A DNA stretch of 56,015 bases, taken from assembly GCA_016180645.1 (NCBI GenBank), contig JACPAV010000023.1, forward strand, positions 1-56,015, written 5' to 3'. Positions 46,501 to 54,430 of the stretch are shown in pieces. The notes under the pieces were generated by a model that had not been told where the DNA came from, ran no database searches, and was given only the letters and a program-made list of their open reading frames with translations. Source of the DNA: Nitrospirota bacterium (GTDB taxonomy: Bacteria > JACPQY01). Position 1 is the first letter of the stretch, and each line of letters opens with the position of its first letter. A program made the position numbers and the translations under genes.

Positions 46501-49500
46501 CCATCGGGAACGAGCCGCTGACGGTGCAGTTCACCTCCAACGCCGGCGATGCCGATGGAACCATCGTCGCCTACCAATGGAACTTCGGCGACGGGCAGTC
46601 GTCATCCGAAGCCAACCCTTCACACGTCTATGTGAACGATGGGAAGTACACCACCGCGGTGACCGTAACGGACGACGACGGCGCAACGGCCACCGCCTCG
46701 ACGGTCATTCGCGTGGACAAGGTTTTCCTCCCCGTGTCCTGCACTGCATCGGCAGTCCCCGAGTGGGGGTCCGCGCCTCTTCCGGTCCAGTTCACGGGTA
46801 CCGTGAGCGATCCGGGAGGAGATGTCGTTTCGTCTACGTGGGACTTCGGCGACGGCGCGTTTTCAACACAGTTGAGCCCCACGCATACCTATGGGATCGA
46901 GGGCGCGCCAACCGCAACCTTGCGCGTCAAGTCCGCCTGCGCCGCGAAGCAGATCGTAAGCGGTGATCGACATACCTGCGCCCTCCTGGCCGATGGGACC
47001 GTGGCCTGTTGGGGATCCAACCGTTCGGGTGAACTCGGGGACGGGAGCACCGTGGACCGGGATGTCCCCGTCGCCGTTTCCAGTCTGAACGGCGTGACCG
47101 AGCTAAGGGCGGGACGAGATCGGACCTGCGCAGTGCTTCAAGATGAGACCGTCCAGTGTTGGGGGAACTTGAGCGGGTTGGCGGGCGGCGACGGGACGTC
47201 GAGCCTTGTGCCGGTCGCTGTCGCGGACAGTTCGGGAGTTGGAGACCCGAGCCCGGCCTACTCCCATTCCTGCTCCATCCCATCCAACGGAACCGTCGCA
47301 TGCTGGGGAAGCAACGCCTCGGGGCAGCTCGGCGACGGCACGACAGTGGACCGGCCCGATCCCGTCGCCGTAATCGATCTTCAAGACGCGAAGGCCGTTG
47401 CCGTCGGCGAGGAACATTCCTGCGCTCTTCTAGCCGGTGGGAGTATCAAGTGCTGGGGGTCCGACCATGAAGGTCAACTCGGAGACGGGGCAAGCGATCC
47501 CACAGTGATCAGGGCCGTCCCTGAGCCGATCGCTTCTTCCCTCTGCTCCGCCTGCACCAAGACTCTACACATAAGCGTGAATCCCAGTCAGCCGCCGGTG
47601 TGTTCGGTTTCCGCCACCCCCGTCGTTGGACCGGTGCCCCTGACCGTATCCTTCTCCGCACAGGGCTCGGACCCCGAGGGCCAGCCGGTATCGTTCGCGT
47701 GGACCTTTGGGGATGGAAACCCGGGCACGGGATCGAACCCCAGCCATTCTTATGTTTCTAGGGGCATTTTCACCACCCGTCTCACGGCGCAAGATCCGCA
47801 GGGCGCACAGTGCATCAAGGAAATCCAAATCCAAGCCAACCCGAACATGCCACCGACCTGCTCCGCCGCCGTGAGCCCGACGCGTGGACCGGCGCCGCTC
47901 CAGACCACGTTCACCGGAAACGCGGCGGACTCGGACGGCTCCATCGTCGGGTCCTCTTGGAACCTCGGAAACGGGTCCACCCTCACCACCACATCGGGAA
48001 GTTACAGCTACGCACAGGCCGGCACCTACTATCCGGTGTTCACCGCCAAGGACAGCAGCGGGGCAACCTGTTCCAAGAATTCCAGCGTGAAAGTGGATGC
48101 GAAGCCCGTTTGCGCGATCTCGGCTACACCCACCCAAGGGCGCGTTCCCCTCACCGTCTCCTTTGGCGGCGCGGCAACCGATTCTGACGGGTTCGTGATG
48201 GCGACCACTTGGAACTACGGCGATGGCTCCTCTCCCGGCGGCGGCTTCTCCACACACACCTTCCAATCCGAGGGCCAATACACGGCCACATTCACCGCCG
48301 CCGACAACGACGGGTACACGTGCACACCATCACTATCCATCAAGGTCCTCCCACCCAACAAACCGCCGACCTGCGCGGCAAGCGCCTCGCCGGCCAAAGC
48401 CCACGTTCCCGGAAACATCCCATTCTACGGCACGGCCTCGGACTCTGATGGCAGCGTAGCCCAATTGTTTTGGGCGTTCGGAGACGGCTCGACATCCAGC
48501 TCGCAAAATCCTTCGCACCTCTACACAACGCCAGGCTCGTTTGAGGCCAAGCTGACGGTCACGGACAACGAGGGAGCCACCTGCGCGAGCACCCAATCGA
48601 TCGTGATCGAACCACCGAACAAACCGCCGACGGTATCCATGGCGGCCACGCCACCGAAAGGCCCCGAACCCCTGAACGTCGGATTCACGGCCACCACCTC
48701 CGATCCCGACGGTCAGGTGGTAACCTATGCCTGGAATTTCGGGGATGGAACTTCATCCGCAGCGGCTTCTCCGCAACACCTCTACTCACAAGACGGAACC
48801 TACACCGCCACACTGGTGGTCACCGACGACGACGGCGCGACCGCTTCGGCCTCGGCGGTGGTCGTCGCCGAAAAGGTCTTGATCGCCCCGAATTGCTCCG
48901 CCTCGGCCACCCCGATCAAAGGCCATCAGCCTCTGCAAGTCACTTTCAGCGGAACGGCTACGGACGCCGACGGCTCGATCCAGAGCACGACCTGGAAGTT
49001 CGGAGACGGCTCGCAAACCGCCGGCGCCGGCGCGACGCACACCTACACAACGCAGGGCTCCTATACAGCCGTCTTCTCCGCCGGCGACAACGACGGCGTT
49101 TCGTGCAGCGCACAAGTCGGCATCGTCGTGGAGCCGCCCAACAAACCGCCGGTCGCCGTCCTCTCGGCCGATCCCAGAGCCGGGTTTGTGCCGCTGGCCG
49201 TTTCTCTCAACGGCGCGGCGAGCTGGGATTCGGATGGATCGGTCGTCACCTTCGAATGGGATTTCGGTGACGGAACGCAGGGCATCGGGTCGACACCGGC
49301 CCATATGTTCAAAGTGTGGGGGGATTTCGAGGTCAAGCTTACCGTCACCGACGACGACGGAGCGAGGGGTACCGCCACCGTGTGGATCGAAGTCTGGGAG
49401 GGCGATACGGGTTCCGCTGATGCGTGGCCGATGTTTGGGGCGAACGCCGCGCACCACAACTTCTCTCCGGCGAGACTGCCCTCGACTCTCGATATTCTGC

Positions 49501-51563
49501 CTTCCATCTGGCCCTCGGGTTCAGGAGGCATCGGCGGACAGGAGCTGAACATTCCCGTCCTCTCGCCGGCCATCAGCGATGGCCTGTTGTATACAACCAC
49601 CTCGGACCGCCTGCACACGTTCGACGCCCTCACGGGCAAAGCACTCTGGTCGCTCCCGGTACCTTACGCCTCGGACGACCCAACTCCGGCCATCGGCGAA
49701 GGCGTTATCGTGTTCACCACGGGCAACGAACTCTACGCCTACGAGGTCGCGACCGGCCGTCTCCTCTGGGGGCCGAAAAGCCTGGACCTTTGCAGCGACT
49801 CCACATCGCCCGCGATCGCCGATGGTCTCGTCGCTGCCATCGACTGCCAGAGCAATCTCCGGGTTTTCAGCCTGCACACCGGAGCGGCCGTGCTGAATGC
49901 GCTCGTGCACGGGGGACAAGTAACCACCCCCTCCGGCAGCCCCACCCTCTACAACGGAAAGATTTGGACGGCTACTCCCATGCCCTCCATCGGAAAAACC
50001 TATCTGGACCGCTGGAACGCTTCTCCTACGGGCTTTGAAACCACCACGGTGGTCGACGGCCTGGTCCAATCCGCGCCCGCCGCCAAATACAACACGCTGT
50101 TCGTGGGGGACCTCTCGGGCAGACTCTCCGCCTATGACGTGGGCACGGCCGTCCGCCGTTGGACCTTCCTGGCCGGTCACAGTGTTTCCACCACGCCCGC
50201 GGTCGTTCGCGGCAAGGTCATCTTCGGCTCGTGGGACCACAAGGTCTACGCCCTCGACGCCTTCACGGGGAAACTTCTTTGGAGCGCCCTCACCGATGGG
50301 GAAATCCGGTCCAACGTGGCAGTCACGCCGGACTACGCCATTGCGGTCAGCCGGCCGGGGACGGTCTACCGCTTCAAACTGACCGATGGATCGTTGGTCG
50401 ATTCGACGGCCCTCGGCGTGGAAACTTGGGCCTCGCCCGCCCTCGCCCACGGCATGATCTATGTCGGCTCATCGGACGGGAAGATTCACGTCCTCGGCGA
50501 CTCGAGCAAACTCCAGTCCCTGACACGCACGTGGACCTCGCTCGGAGCGGACGCCGGACACACCGGCTCCGCGCCCACGCTCGGCCCCACATCCGGAAGC
50601 GAACAATTCGTCTTCACCGCGGGCGGCGGCGTCAACGGCAGCGCGGTGTTGAACGATCAAGGTGAGCTCCATTTTGGCACGGCCTCGGGAACTTTCTACG
50701 CCCTTCAGCGTGACGCGACGGTGAAATGGTCCTATCCAACGGGCCTCTTGCGGGGCTCGGCGGCCATGGACGGTTGGGGCAATGTCATCGCGGCATCACA
50801 GGGAGGCGTGGTCCACAAGATCAGTCCCACCGGCGTGCTTCTTTGGACGTACTGGGTGGCCAATACCATTCAGGCCACGCCGTGCGTCGGCCCGGACGGA
50901 AGCGTGTATGTCGGGGATACCTCGGGAAAATTCTTCGGGATCAGCGCGGACGGCGCGCTCAAGTTCAAAACCTCTCTCGGCGACGCCATGCGGAACGCCT
51001 GCGCAACGGATGCCGCGGGGAACATTTACGTGGGCGGGGGAGACAACAGGCTCCGGAAGTTCAGCGCTTCCGGAGCCCTCCTTTTCGAGCGCGGTTTTAC
51101 CGGGCCCGTGCTGACGACGCCCACGGTGAGCGAGAACGGAACCGTTTTTGTATCCACTCAAAACGGCTACTTCTTCGCCCTGACCTCCGGAGGCGGCCTC
51201 CTCTGGTACGCTTCCGGCGGCGGAACCGCAAGCGTGGACTCGAACAACGTCTACGTTCAGTCCGCAGGTGGACTGGATGTCTACACCCGATCCGGGTCAC
51301 CCGTATGGAGCTTCAGACCCGGCGGCGGCTGCTCGAACCCCGTCACCGAAAGCCCGATCGTTGACGTGGAGGGAAACGTTTTCTTCAAGCACCGCGGCGG
51401 CGGATGCACGGGCGGAGCCGTCATCCATGCGCTCGATCCCACGGGGCAACTTCTCTGGAGCACCCCCGTAGCCGCCGGATCGGACTCCAGCCCCTCCCTC
51501 GGACGCGGCCGCGCGCTCTACCTCGGCTCCGGCCAGGGTCTCCACATTTTCGGCCAGAACTGA
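43542..51563 (+). CDS. giant subtilisin-like lipoprotein with PKD, RCC1 and PQQ-like propeller domains
   Basis: A protein of about 2673 residues. Signal peptide ends AVAGC, then TGKGGR. A propeptide-like segment (DEILVTFKPGTTAQDAEAAV) precedes a full S8 protease domain with Asp208 (LDTGVDSSHPE), His241 (HGHGTHVAG) and Ser399 (SGTSMA). Then: one Ig/PKD-like domain; six PKD domains (45420-46940); a 4-blade RCC1 cassette (46941-47555) that splits the sixth; seven more PKD domains (47560-49410); and two PQQ-like propellers (49420-51563). The family should be exported and self-processed. TTG 43542 is chosen because GGAGG (43530-43534) lies 7 nt before it; GTG 43485 at the transcription start is an alternative. 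Function at the cell surface, such as protein digestion with substrate binding, is inferred. Confidence 0.88.
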   Translation: MGIVARGNPSWSRLSIRALIGSAFLLAVAGCTGKGGRIGYRDGRLPSQQADVRTDELVLENRPFDPEKVATDPATGFQMVSDEILVTFKPGTTAQDAEAAVQSIGGKLVGFNSTLDLYEVELPAALTPGEAREKLKANPAVDQAFPNGIAKGDQTDSQSTCGWPDGFPNDPVFKDCDAKNDWGYAKISAGPAWQTTATLTEVVIAILDTGVDSSHPEFADRMLPGRDFVYGGTDTTDRHGHGTHVAGIAAARGNNEKGMAGGCWECKILPVKVLSDGGWGTWMGVLNGIAWAAQQGADVLNMSLGGGRSEDLYKMMEDAIASARKSGALSVVAAGNSNTDASFMLPAAAPSAVTVAATSSTDQRATFSNFGSIVDVSAPGVDIWSTYPNNGYKYMSGTSMAATMVTGAVGCIFSRGAASSPDEAESLLKAVADSIQTDKPLGAGRLNLGKACTSNGNKPPMVALQADPSSLKPLGVSTITAKASDSDGDPLSYAWTSTGGTLTGTGTTVTWNAPDKVGAYSITVKVSDTHYMVPASLTISVKTGEVYSLVIMPGIVPDMIKGQTQQMKWRIEDEVGQVLNESPAWNVAQGVGSITAGGLFTAENPGEGQIVAEFKGAVTNAKVKVVNRLPTCYASALPLKGHIPFEVEFAGSAVDPDGSIPTGSWSFGDGGTATGMAAKHTYISPGHPDATFTATDAHGGSCTTIIPIQAEPPNKAPTCKASAGPATGKAPLHVQFSSGAQDVDGTVASTLWTFHNGSTQTQSQASFLYTTAGTYSVSLAVKDDDGATCVDQTSVMVLPPNTPPTVIANANPSFGDEPLPIVLSATAWDSDGKISSYAWTTGDGGTSSQASFAHTYKQDGAYTATVTVTDDDGARATAKASVQVKQVIHPPTCTIEAIPTQGKAPLSVSFSGSAADADGSITGTLWSFGDGTSSNSAATSHVYSRAGTFSADFKATDNDDATCHGSVQLNVRPPNQPPTLALQATPPIGNEPLTVQFTSNAGDADGTIVAYQWNFGDGQSSSEANPSHVYVNDGKYTTAVTVTDDDGATATASTVIRVDKVFLPVSCTASAVPEWGSAPLPVQFTGTVSDPGGDVVSSTWDFGDGAFSTQLSPTHTYGIEGAPTATLRVKSACAAKQIVSGDRHTCALLADGTVACWGSNRSGELGDGSTVDRDVPVAVSSLNGVTELRAGRDRTCAVLQDETVQCWGNLSGLAGGDGTSSLVPVAVADSSGVGDPSPAYSHSCSIPSNGTVACWGSNASGQLGDGTTVDRPDPVAVIDLQDAKAVAVGEEHSCALLAGGSIKCWGSDHEGQLGDGASDPTVIRAVPEPIASSLCSACTKTLHISVNPSQPPVCSVSATPVVGPVPLTVSFSAQGSDPEGQPVSFAWTFGDGNPGTGSNPSHSYVSRGIFTTRLTAQDPQGAQCIKEIQIQANPNMPPTCSAAVSPTRGPAPLQTTFTGNAADSDGSIVGSSWNLGNGSTLTTTSGSYSYAQAGTYYPVFTAKDSSGATCSKNSSVKVDAKPVCAISATPTQGRVPLTVSFGGAATDSDGFVMATTWNYGDGSSPGGGFSTHTFQSEGQYTATFTAADNDGYTCTPSLSIKVLPPNKPPTCAASASPAKAHVPGNIPFYGTASDSDGSVAQLFWAFGDGSTSSSQNPSHLYTTPGSFEAKLTVTDNEGATCASTQSIVIEPPNKPPTVSMAATPPKGPEPLNVGFTATTSDPDGQVVTYAWNFGDGTSSAAASPQHLYSQDGTYTATLVVTDDDGATASASAVVVAEKVLIAPNCSASATPIKGHQPLQVTFSGTATDADGSIQSTTWKFGDGSQTAGAGATHTYTTQGSYTAVFSAGDNDGVSCSAQVGIVVEPPNKPPVAVLSADPRAGFVPLAVSLNGAASWDSDGSVVTFEWDFGDGTQGIGSTPAHMFKVWGDFEVKLTVTDDDGARGTATVWIEVWEGDTGSADAWPMFGANAAHHNFSPARLPSTLDILPSIWPSGSGGIGGQELNIPVLSPAISDGLLYTTTSDRLHTFDALTGKALWSLPVPYASDDPTPAIGEGVIVFTTGNELYAYEVATGRLLWGPKSLDLCSDSTSPAIADGLVAAIDCQSNLRVFSLHTGAAVLNALVHGGQVTTPSGSPTLYNGKIWTATPMPSIGKTYLDRWNASPTGFETTTVVDGLVQSAPAAKYNTLFVGDLSGRLSAYDVGTAVRRWTFLAGHSVSTTPAVVRGKVIFGSWDHKVYALDAFTGKLLWSALTDGEIRSNVAVTPDYAIAVSRPGTVYRFKLTDGSLVDSTALGVETWASPALAHGMIYVGSSDGKIHVLGDSSKLQSLTRTWTSLGADAGHTGSAPTLGPTSGSEQFVFTAGGGVNGSAVLNDQGELHFGTASGTFYALQRDATVKWSYPTGLLRGSAAMDGWGNVIAASQGGVVHKISPTGVLLWTYWVANTIQATPCVGPDGSVYVGDTSGKFFGISADGALKFKTSLGDAMRNACATDAAGNIYVGGGDNRLRKFSASGALLFERGFTGPVLTTPTVSENGTVFVSTQNGYFFALTSGGGLLWYASGGGTASVDSNNVYVQSAGGLDVYTRSGSPVWSFRPGGGCSNPVTESPIVDVEGNVFFKHRGGGCTGGAVIHALDPTGQLLWSTPVAAGSDSSPSLGRGRALYLGSGQGLHIFGQN
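46932..47555 (+). other. RCC1 cassette flanked by 9-bp direct repeats inside a PKD domain
   Basis: TCCGCCTGC occurs at 46932-46940 and 47547-47555, 615 bp apart (205 codons). The DNA between encodes four RCC1 blades. Removing one copy plus the insert rejoins PKD strand TATLRVKSAC to TKTLHISVN, which restores a normal PKD end. Confidence 0.65.
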
Positions 51564-51594
51564 GCGCCAGAATCTTCGAGCTGCGTCTTCAATT

Positions 51595-51608
51595 GTGATG
51601 TAGATCAC
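51595..51608. promoter_or_regulatory. CRP/FNR-like palindrome
   Basis: GTGATGTAGATCAC, the same 5-4-5 inverted repeat (GTGAT-N4-ATCAC) as at 35021-35034. It lies 106 nt upstream of the -24 box of the third sigma-54 promoter, a normal distance for an upstream site. Confidence 0.5.
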
Positions 51609-51672
51609 GGGAAAGTTAGTCCGGCCTTCCGGAACCTATTGCCGGGCGGTTGAGCGTGGAATTCGGGAAACT

Positions 51673-51687
51673 GCAACCTCTTGTTGC
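51673..51687. promoter_or_regulatory. short palindrome upstream of the third sigma-54 promoter
   Basis: GCAAC-CTCTT-GTTGC, 27 nt before the -24 box. It is a possible regulator site with no known owner. Confidence 0.35.
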
Positions 51688-51712
51688 GTCGGTCCTTTCC
51701 ACACGATCGAAG

Positions 51713-51727
51713 TGGTACGCGGGTTGC
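51713..51727 (+). promoter_or_regulatory. sigma-54 promoter of the frameshifted exported protein
   Basis: TGGTAC-N5-TTGC with GG at 51714-51715 and GC at 51726-51727, 10 nt apart. Transcription should start near 51739, leaving a leader of about 138 nt before GTG 51877. Confidence 0.7.
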
Positions 51728-51876
51728 GTTTCTGTTCTTGAAATCGATGACCAAGCATGCTTTCCAAAGGACCCGTTCCCGTCGCCCCAACCTAAACTCT
51801 TCCTTCAGGTTGGCCGATGAGTTCAGTAGCTGAAATCTAGGGAGCAACGCCCAGGGAAAACCGAAAGGGGGGATCA

Positions 51877-52554
51877 GTGGGCAAGGAAGCCCGGAAACTC
51901 GGATCTTGTTTCATTCCGCTCGCCATCGCCGCCGCGGGCCTCATGGCAGGGCGCTGTACGCCGGGGATACCGCCAGGCTCCGCCCGTCAGGCTCCTGAGG
52001 CCGTGGAGGGCACCGACCTGATTCTGGAAGCCGTCCTCCCGCTCCATCCGGAGATTGCCGCCGCCATGAGTGCAATCGAAGATGAGACGGACCTCCAAGC
52101 CCTTCTGACAATCGACGGTGGCGAGGGTGTCGAGGGAGTGCGGGCCGGGGTCCGACTGGGAGTTCGCGCCGGCATTCGGGCGGGCCGTCGCGCAGAAGAT
52201 ACCTCCGGCGTTCGTCTCGGCGTGAGATTGGCCACACAAGAAGGCGTGCGCTTGGCGTCCGGCCGGGGCTTGGCTCCGTCCATCTTCCACCCGGACACTT
52301 CTCCCGAAACAAATCCACTCGACCGCATGCGCGTCCCCCTCACATTGACCGCCGAGTTCCCATCCACACCGGCCTTCGAGGACAAATCCCCCAATCTAGG
52401 CAAGCTTCCACCCGCGGCCCCTGCATCGCCGCCGGACTTGTCATCCCTCGGCTTCGTGGCCCATTTCCGCGTACACCCTGGCGGCCGGTCCGACCGCACC
52501 GGATCCATCCGAGCTTCGATTCGCCTTCGAAGACCTCGCCGAGCGGTTCCGTGA
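51877..52554 (+). CDS. N-terminal part of a frameshifted exported protein with GVR repeats
   Basis: A 225-residue open frame starting with GTG after AAGGGGGG. Hydrophobic segment 10-25 acts as a signal peptide; the Cys at 28 follows AGR, so the lipobox is not canonical. Residues 85-130 hold an unusual repeat of Gly-Val-Arg units (GVRAGVRLGVRAGIRAG and three later copies). The last 25 or so residues are Arg-rich and look non-coding, whereas the +1 frame there looks coding and continues into the frame at 52673-54226. I read the two as one gene broken by an indel around 52440-52490. Confidence 0.6.
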   Translation: MGKEARKLGSCFIPLAIAAAGLMAGRCTPGIPPGSARQAPEAVEGTDLILEAVLPLHPEIAAAMSAIEDETDLQALLTIDGGEGVEGVRAGVRLGVRAGIRAGRRAEDTSGVRLGVRLATQEGVRLASGRGLAPSIFHPDTSPETNPLDRMRVPLTLTAEFPSTPAFEDKSPNLGKLPPAAPASPPDLSSLGFVAHFRVHPGGRSDRTGSIRASIRLRRPRRAVP

Positions 52555-52672
52555 AAAACTCGTCCAGACGGCCAGGGCCTCGGGGGTCCCACCGGAGGAC
52601 GTCCCGGAGCTCGCGTGGGCTCCCGCCGACTTCTCACATCCAGATACGGTCGCCACGGCAGATAGGGCCATC

Positions 52673-54226
52673 GTGCGGGTGGCGGAGTCGGCGAACATCA
52701 CGCTAACCTGCTCCAAGTCGGAGTGCGCCTTCCGTTGTTCATGGACGTCGCCCGCCGGCTCTCGCGCGGGCGAGGTTTGCTCAAGCCCTTTGAACTTTCA
52801 GAGTGATCGAACCGGAGAACATCGGCTCTTCGTCGCCGCCGTGGATAAGTTCGGCACCCGTGATCTGAGTCCGGCGGAGATCGTCTTCCATGTTGTCTCC
52901 GATGTCGTCTGCGTGTCGGAATCCTGTGGGACCCCCCCACCCCAAGAATCGCCGGTGGACTCTCCCCCGTCTGACCCCGCGCCTGTCATTTCCCTTTCCG
53001 GTGATGACAGCGTGCCACCCGACACGCAGCTCACCGCCACGCCTCCGCGAGTCACGCGGGCCGATACCGCGACCTTCGAATTCGCGGCCTCAGAGCCTGT
53101 GGCGGCCTTCGCGTGCGGCTTGGGTTTGGGCGCCCCCTTCGCGTGTACGTCGCCTTTCGCCCTCATCGGGCTCAAAGAGGGCGGCCATGCGTTCAGAGTT
53201 TTCGCAGTCGACGCCGCGGGCAATCGCGATGCGTCCCCCGCCCTTTACGAATGGCTGGTGGATCGGACGCCTCCGAAGCCGGGGCAAGTCGCCGCCACCG
53301 GTCCGGGCGAATCGAGCTACCTCCGCTCGACCTCCATTCTGTTCATGGCTTGGACGGGTTTTTCCGATGAGCCCGCCGGCATCCAATCCTTCGACACCCA
53401 GGTCAACACTCAATCGGACTGCACGGGGGCGATCCAAGCCGCCGGCGATGCCGGTCTGGCGCACGCCGTCGAACCGGCCGGCCTGCAACTTCAGGATGGG
53501 AAAACCTACTTCGGCTGTGTGCGGGCCACGGATCGCGCAGGAAACGCCGGAAGTTGGGTTTTTTCACCAGGTCTCACGGTGGATGTGAGCGAACCCACAT
53601 CAACCATCCTCCAGCCCAAGAGCGGATCCAAGCTCCCGGCCCTGTCGGCCATCGGCGGAACGGCCGCCGATACCATCAGCGGCGTGGCCGGCGTGGGCCT
53701 GACGATCCGGCGGGAAACGGACGGGCTCTACTGGGAGGGTACATCTTGGGGGAGCGAGCCAAGCTGGAACAAAGCGACGGGGGAATCCAATTTTGTCTTC
53801 ACGGGTGTTCCGACCTGGGAAAGCGGCGTACGGTATGTCATTCGCTCGCGGGCGATTGATGTGGCCGGCAATTTGGAAACGCGCGATTCAATCTCCCTCT
53901 TCACATTCGATTCGACACCTCCCGCCTTCGCGGGAGCGGCATCGGCGATCAGCGCGGCCAACGCCGTGCGCGTGTCGTGGTCAACCGCCACCGACGCGGT
54001 TTCTCCTCCCCTCGCGATACGGTACCTCATCTGCAGGTCCGTCACCGCCGGGGTATGCGCTTCGTTCAACGCCACCGCCGTCACCGCCCCGGGAGTGACG
54101 AAGTTTGATTTCACCGGCCTGAGCGGAAACACAACCTACTATTTCGTCGTCCGCACGCGGGATGAGGCCGGGAATACCGACTCCAACCTGACCGAAGTCT
54201 CGGCCACCACCGGCAACGCCAACTGA
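52673..54226 (+). CDS. C-terminal part of the same exported protein, Ig-like and Fn3 domains
   Basis: A 517-residue frame that opens formally at GTG 52673. Coding-like sequence in this frame reaches back to at least 52442 (for example ELRFAFEDLAERFREKL), with no start codon there. Domains: an Ig-like domain (residues 1-80) with several Cys pairs; a domain of the type EFAASEPVAAFACGLG...GGHAFRVFAVDAAGN (about 130-200), common in surface proteins of delta-proteobacteria; a similar one at about 200-305; an Ig-like domain (305-415); and a C-terminal Fn3 (about 420-515). Ligand binding or adhesion is likely. The product depends on the frameshift being a sequencing error or repaired. Confidence 0.65.
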   Translation: MRVAESANITLTCSKSECAFRCSWTSPAGSRAGEVCSSPLNFQSDRTGEHRLFVAAVDKFGTRDLSPAEIVFHVVSDVVCVSESCGTPPPQESPVDSPPSDPAPVISLSGDDSVPPDTQLTATPPRVTRADTATFEFAASEPVAAFACGLGLGAPFACTSPFALIGLKEGGHAFRVFAVDAAGNRDASPALYEWLVDRTPPKPGQVAATGPGESSYLRSTSILFMAWTGFSDEPAGIQSFDTQVNTQSDCTGAIQAAGDAGLAHAVEPAGLQLQDGKTYFGCVRATDRAGNAGSWVFSPGLTVDVSEPTSTILQPKSGSKLPALSAIGGTAADTISGVAGVGLTIRRETDGLYWEGTSWGSEPSWNKATGESNFVFTGVPTWESGVRYVIRSRAIDVAGNLETRDSISLFTFDSTPPAFAGAASAISAANAVRVSWSTATDAVSPPLAIRYLICRSVTAGVCASFNATAVTAPGVTKFDFTGLSGNTTYYFVVRTRDEAGNTDSNLTEVSATTGNAN

Positions 54227-54275
54227 CCTATTTCCGCCGCCGGGACTGGGCTCTGTTTGAGAACGCGTTGGACCG

Positions 54276-54330
54276 GTAGACGCAGGCTTCAGCCTGCGTC
54301 CGAAGACGCACCCGTAAAGGGTGCGACTAC
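54276..54330. repeat. REPIN-like pair of palindromes with GTAG/CTAC ends
   Basis: GTAGACGCAGGCTTCAGCCTGCGT is the first unit (landmarks GTAGACGCAGGCT and AGCCTGCGT); the second is GACGCACCC...GGGTGCGACTAC in inverted orientation. Same family as 30148-30201, also 54-55 nt. Confidence 0.7.
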
Positions 54331-54430
54331 CAAGAGAAGCGCCCCCGCAATGATGGGGTTTTCAAACAGGAAGTAGGTATACTGTCTCCAGATCTGAATA
54401 TCCTGGGAATGACGGTCAGGCGGACGGTTC

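Noticed and set aside
52546-52556. CCG-TGA at the end of the first frame as a programmed +1 frameshift site
   Set aside because: The preceding 25 codons in that frame look non-coding while the other frame already looks coding, so the shift must lie further upstream; an indel fits better.
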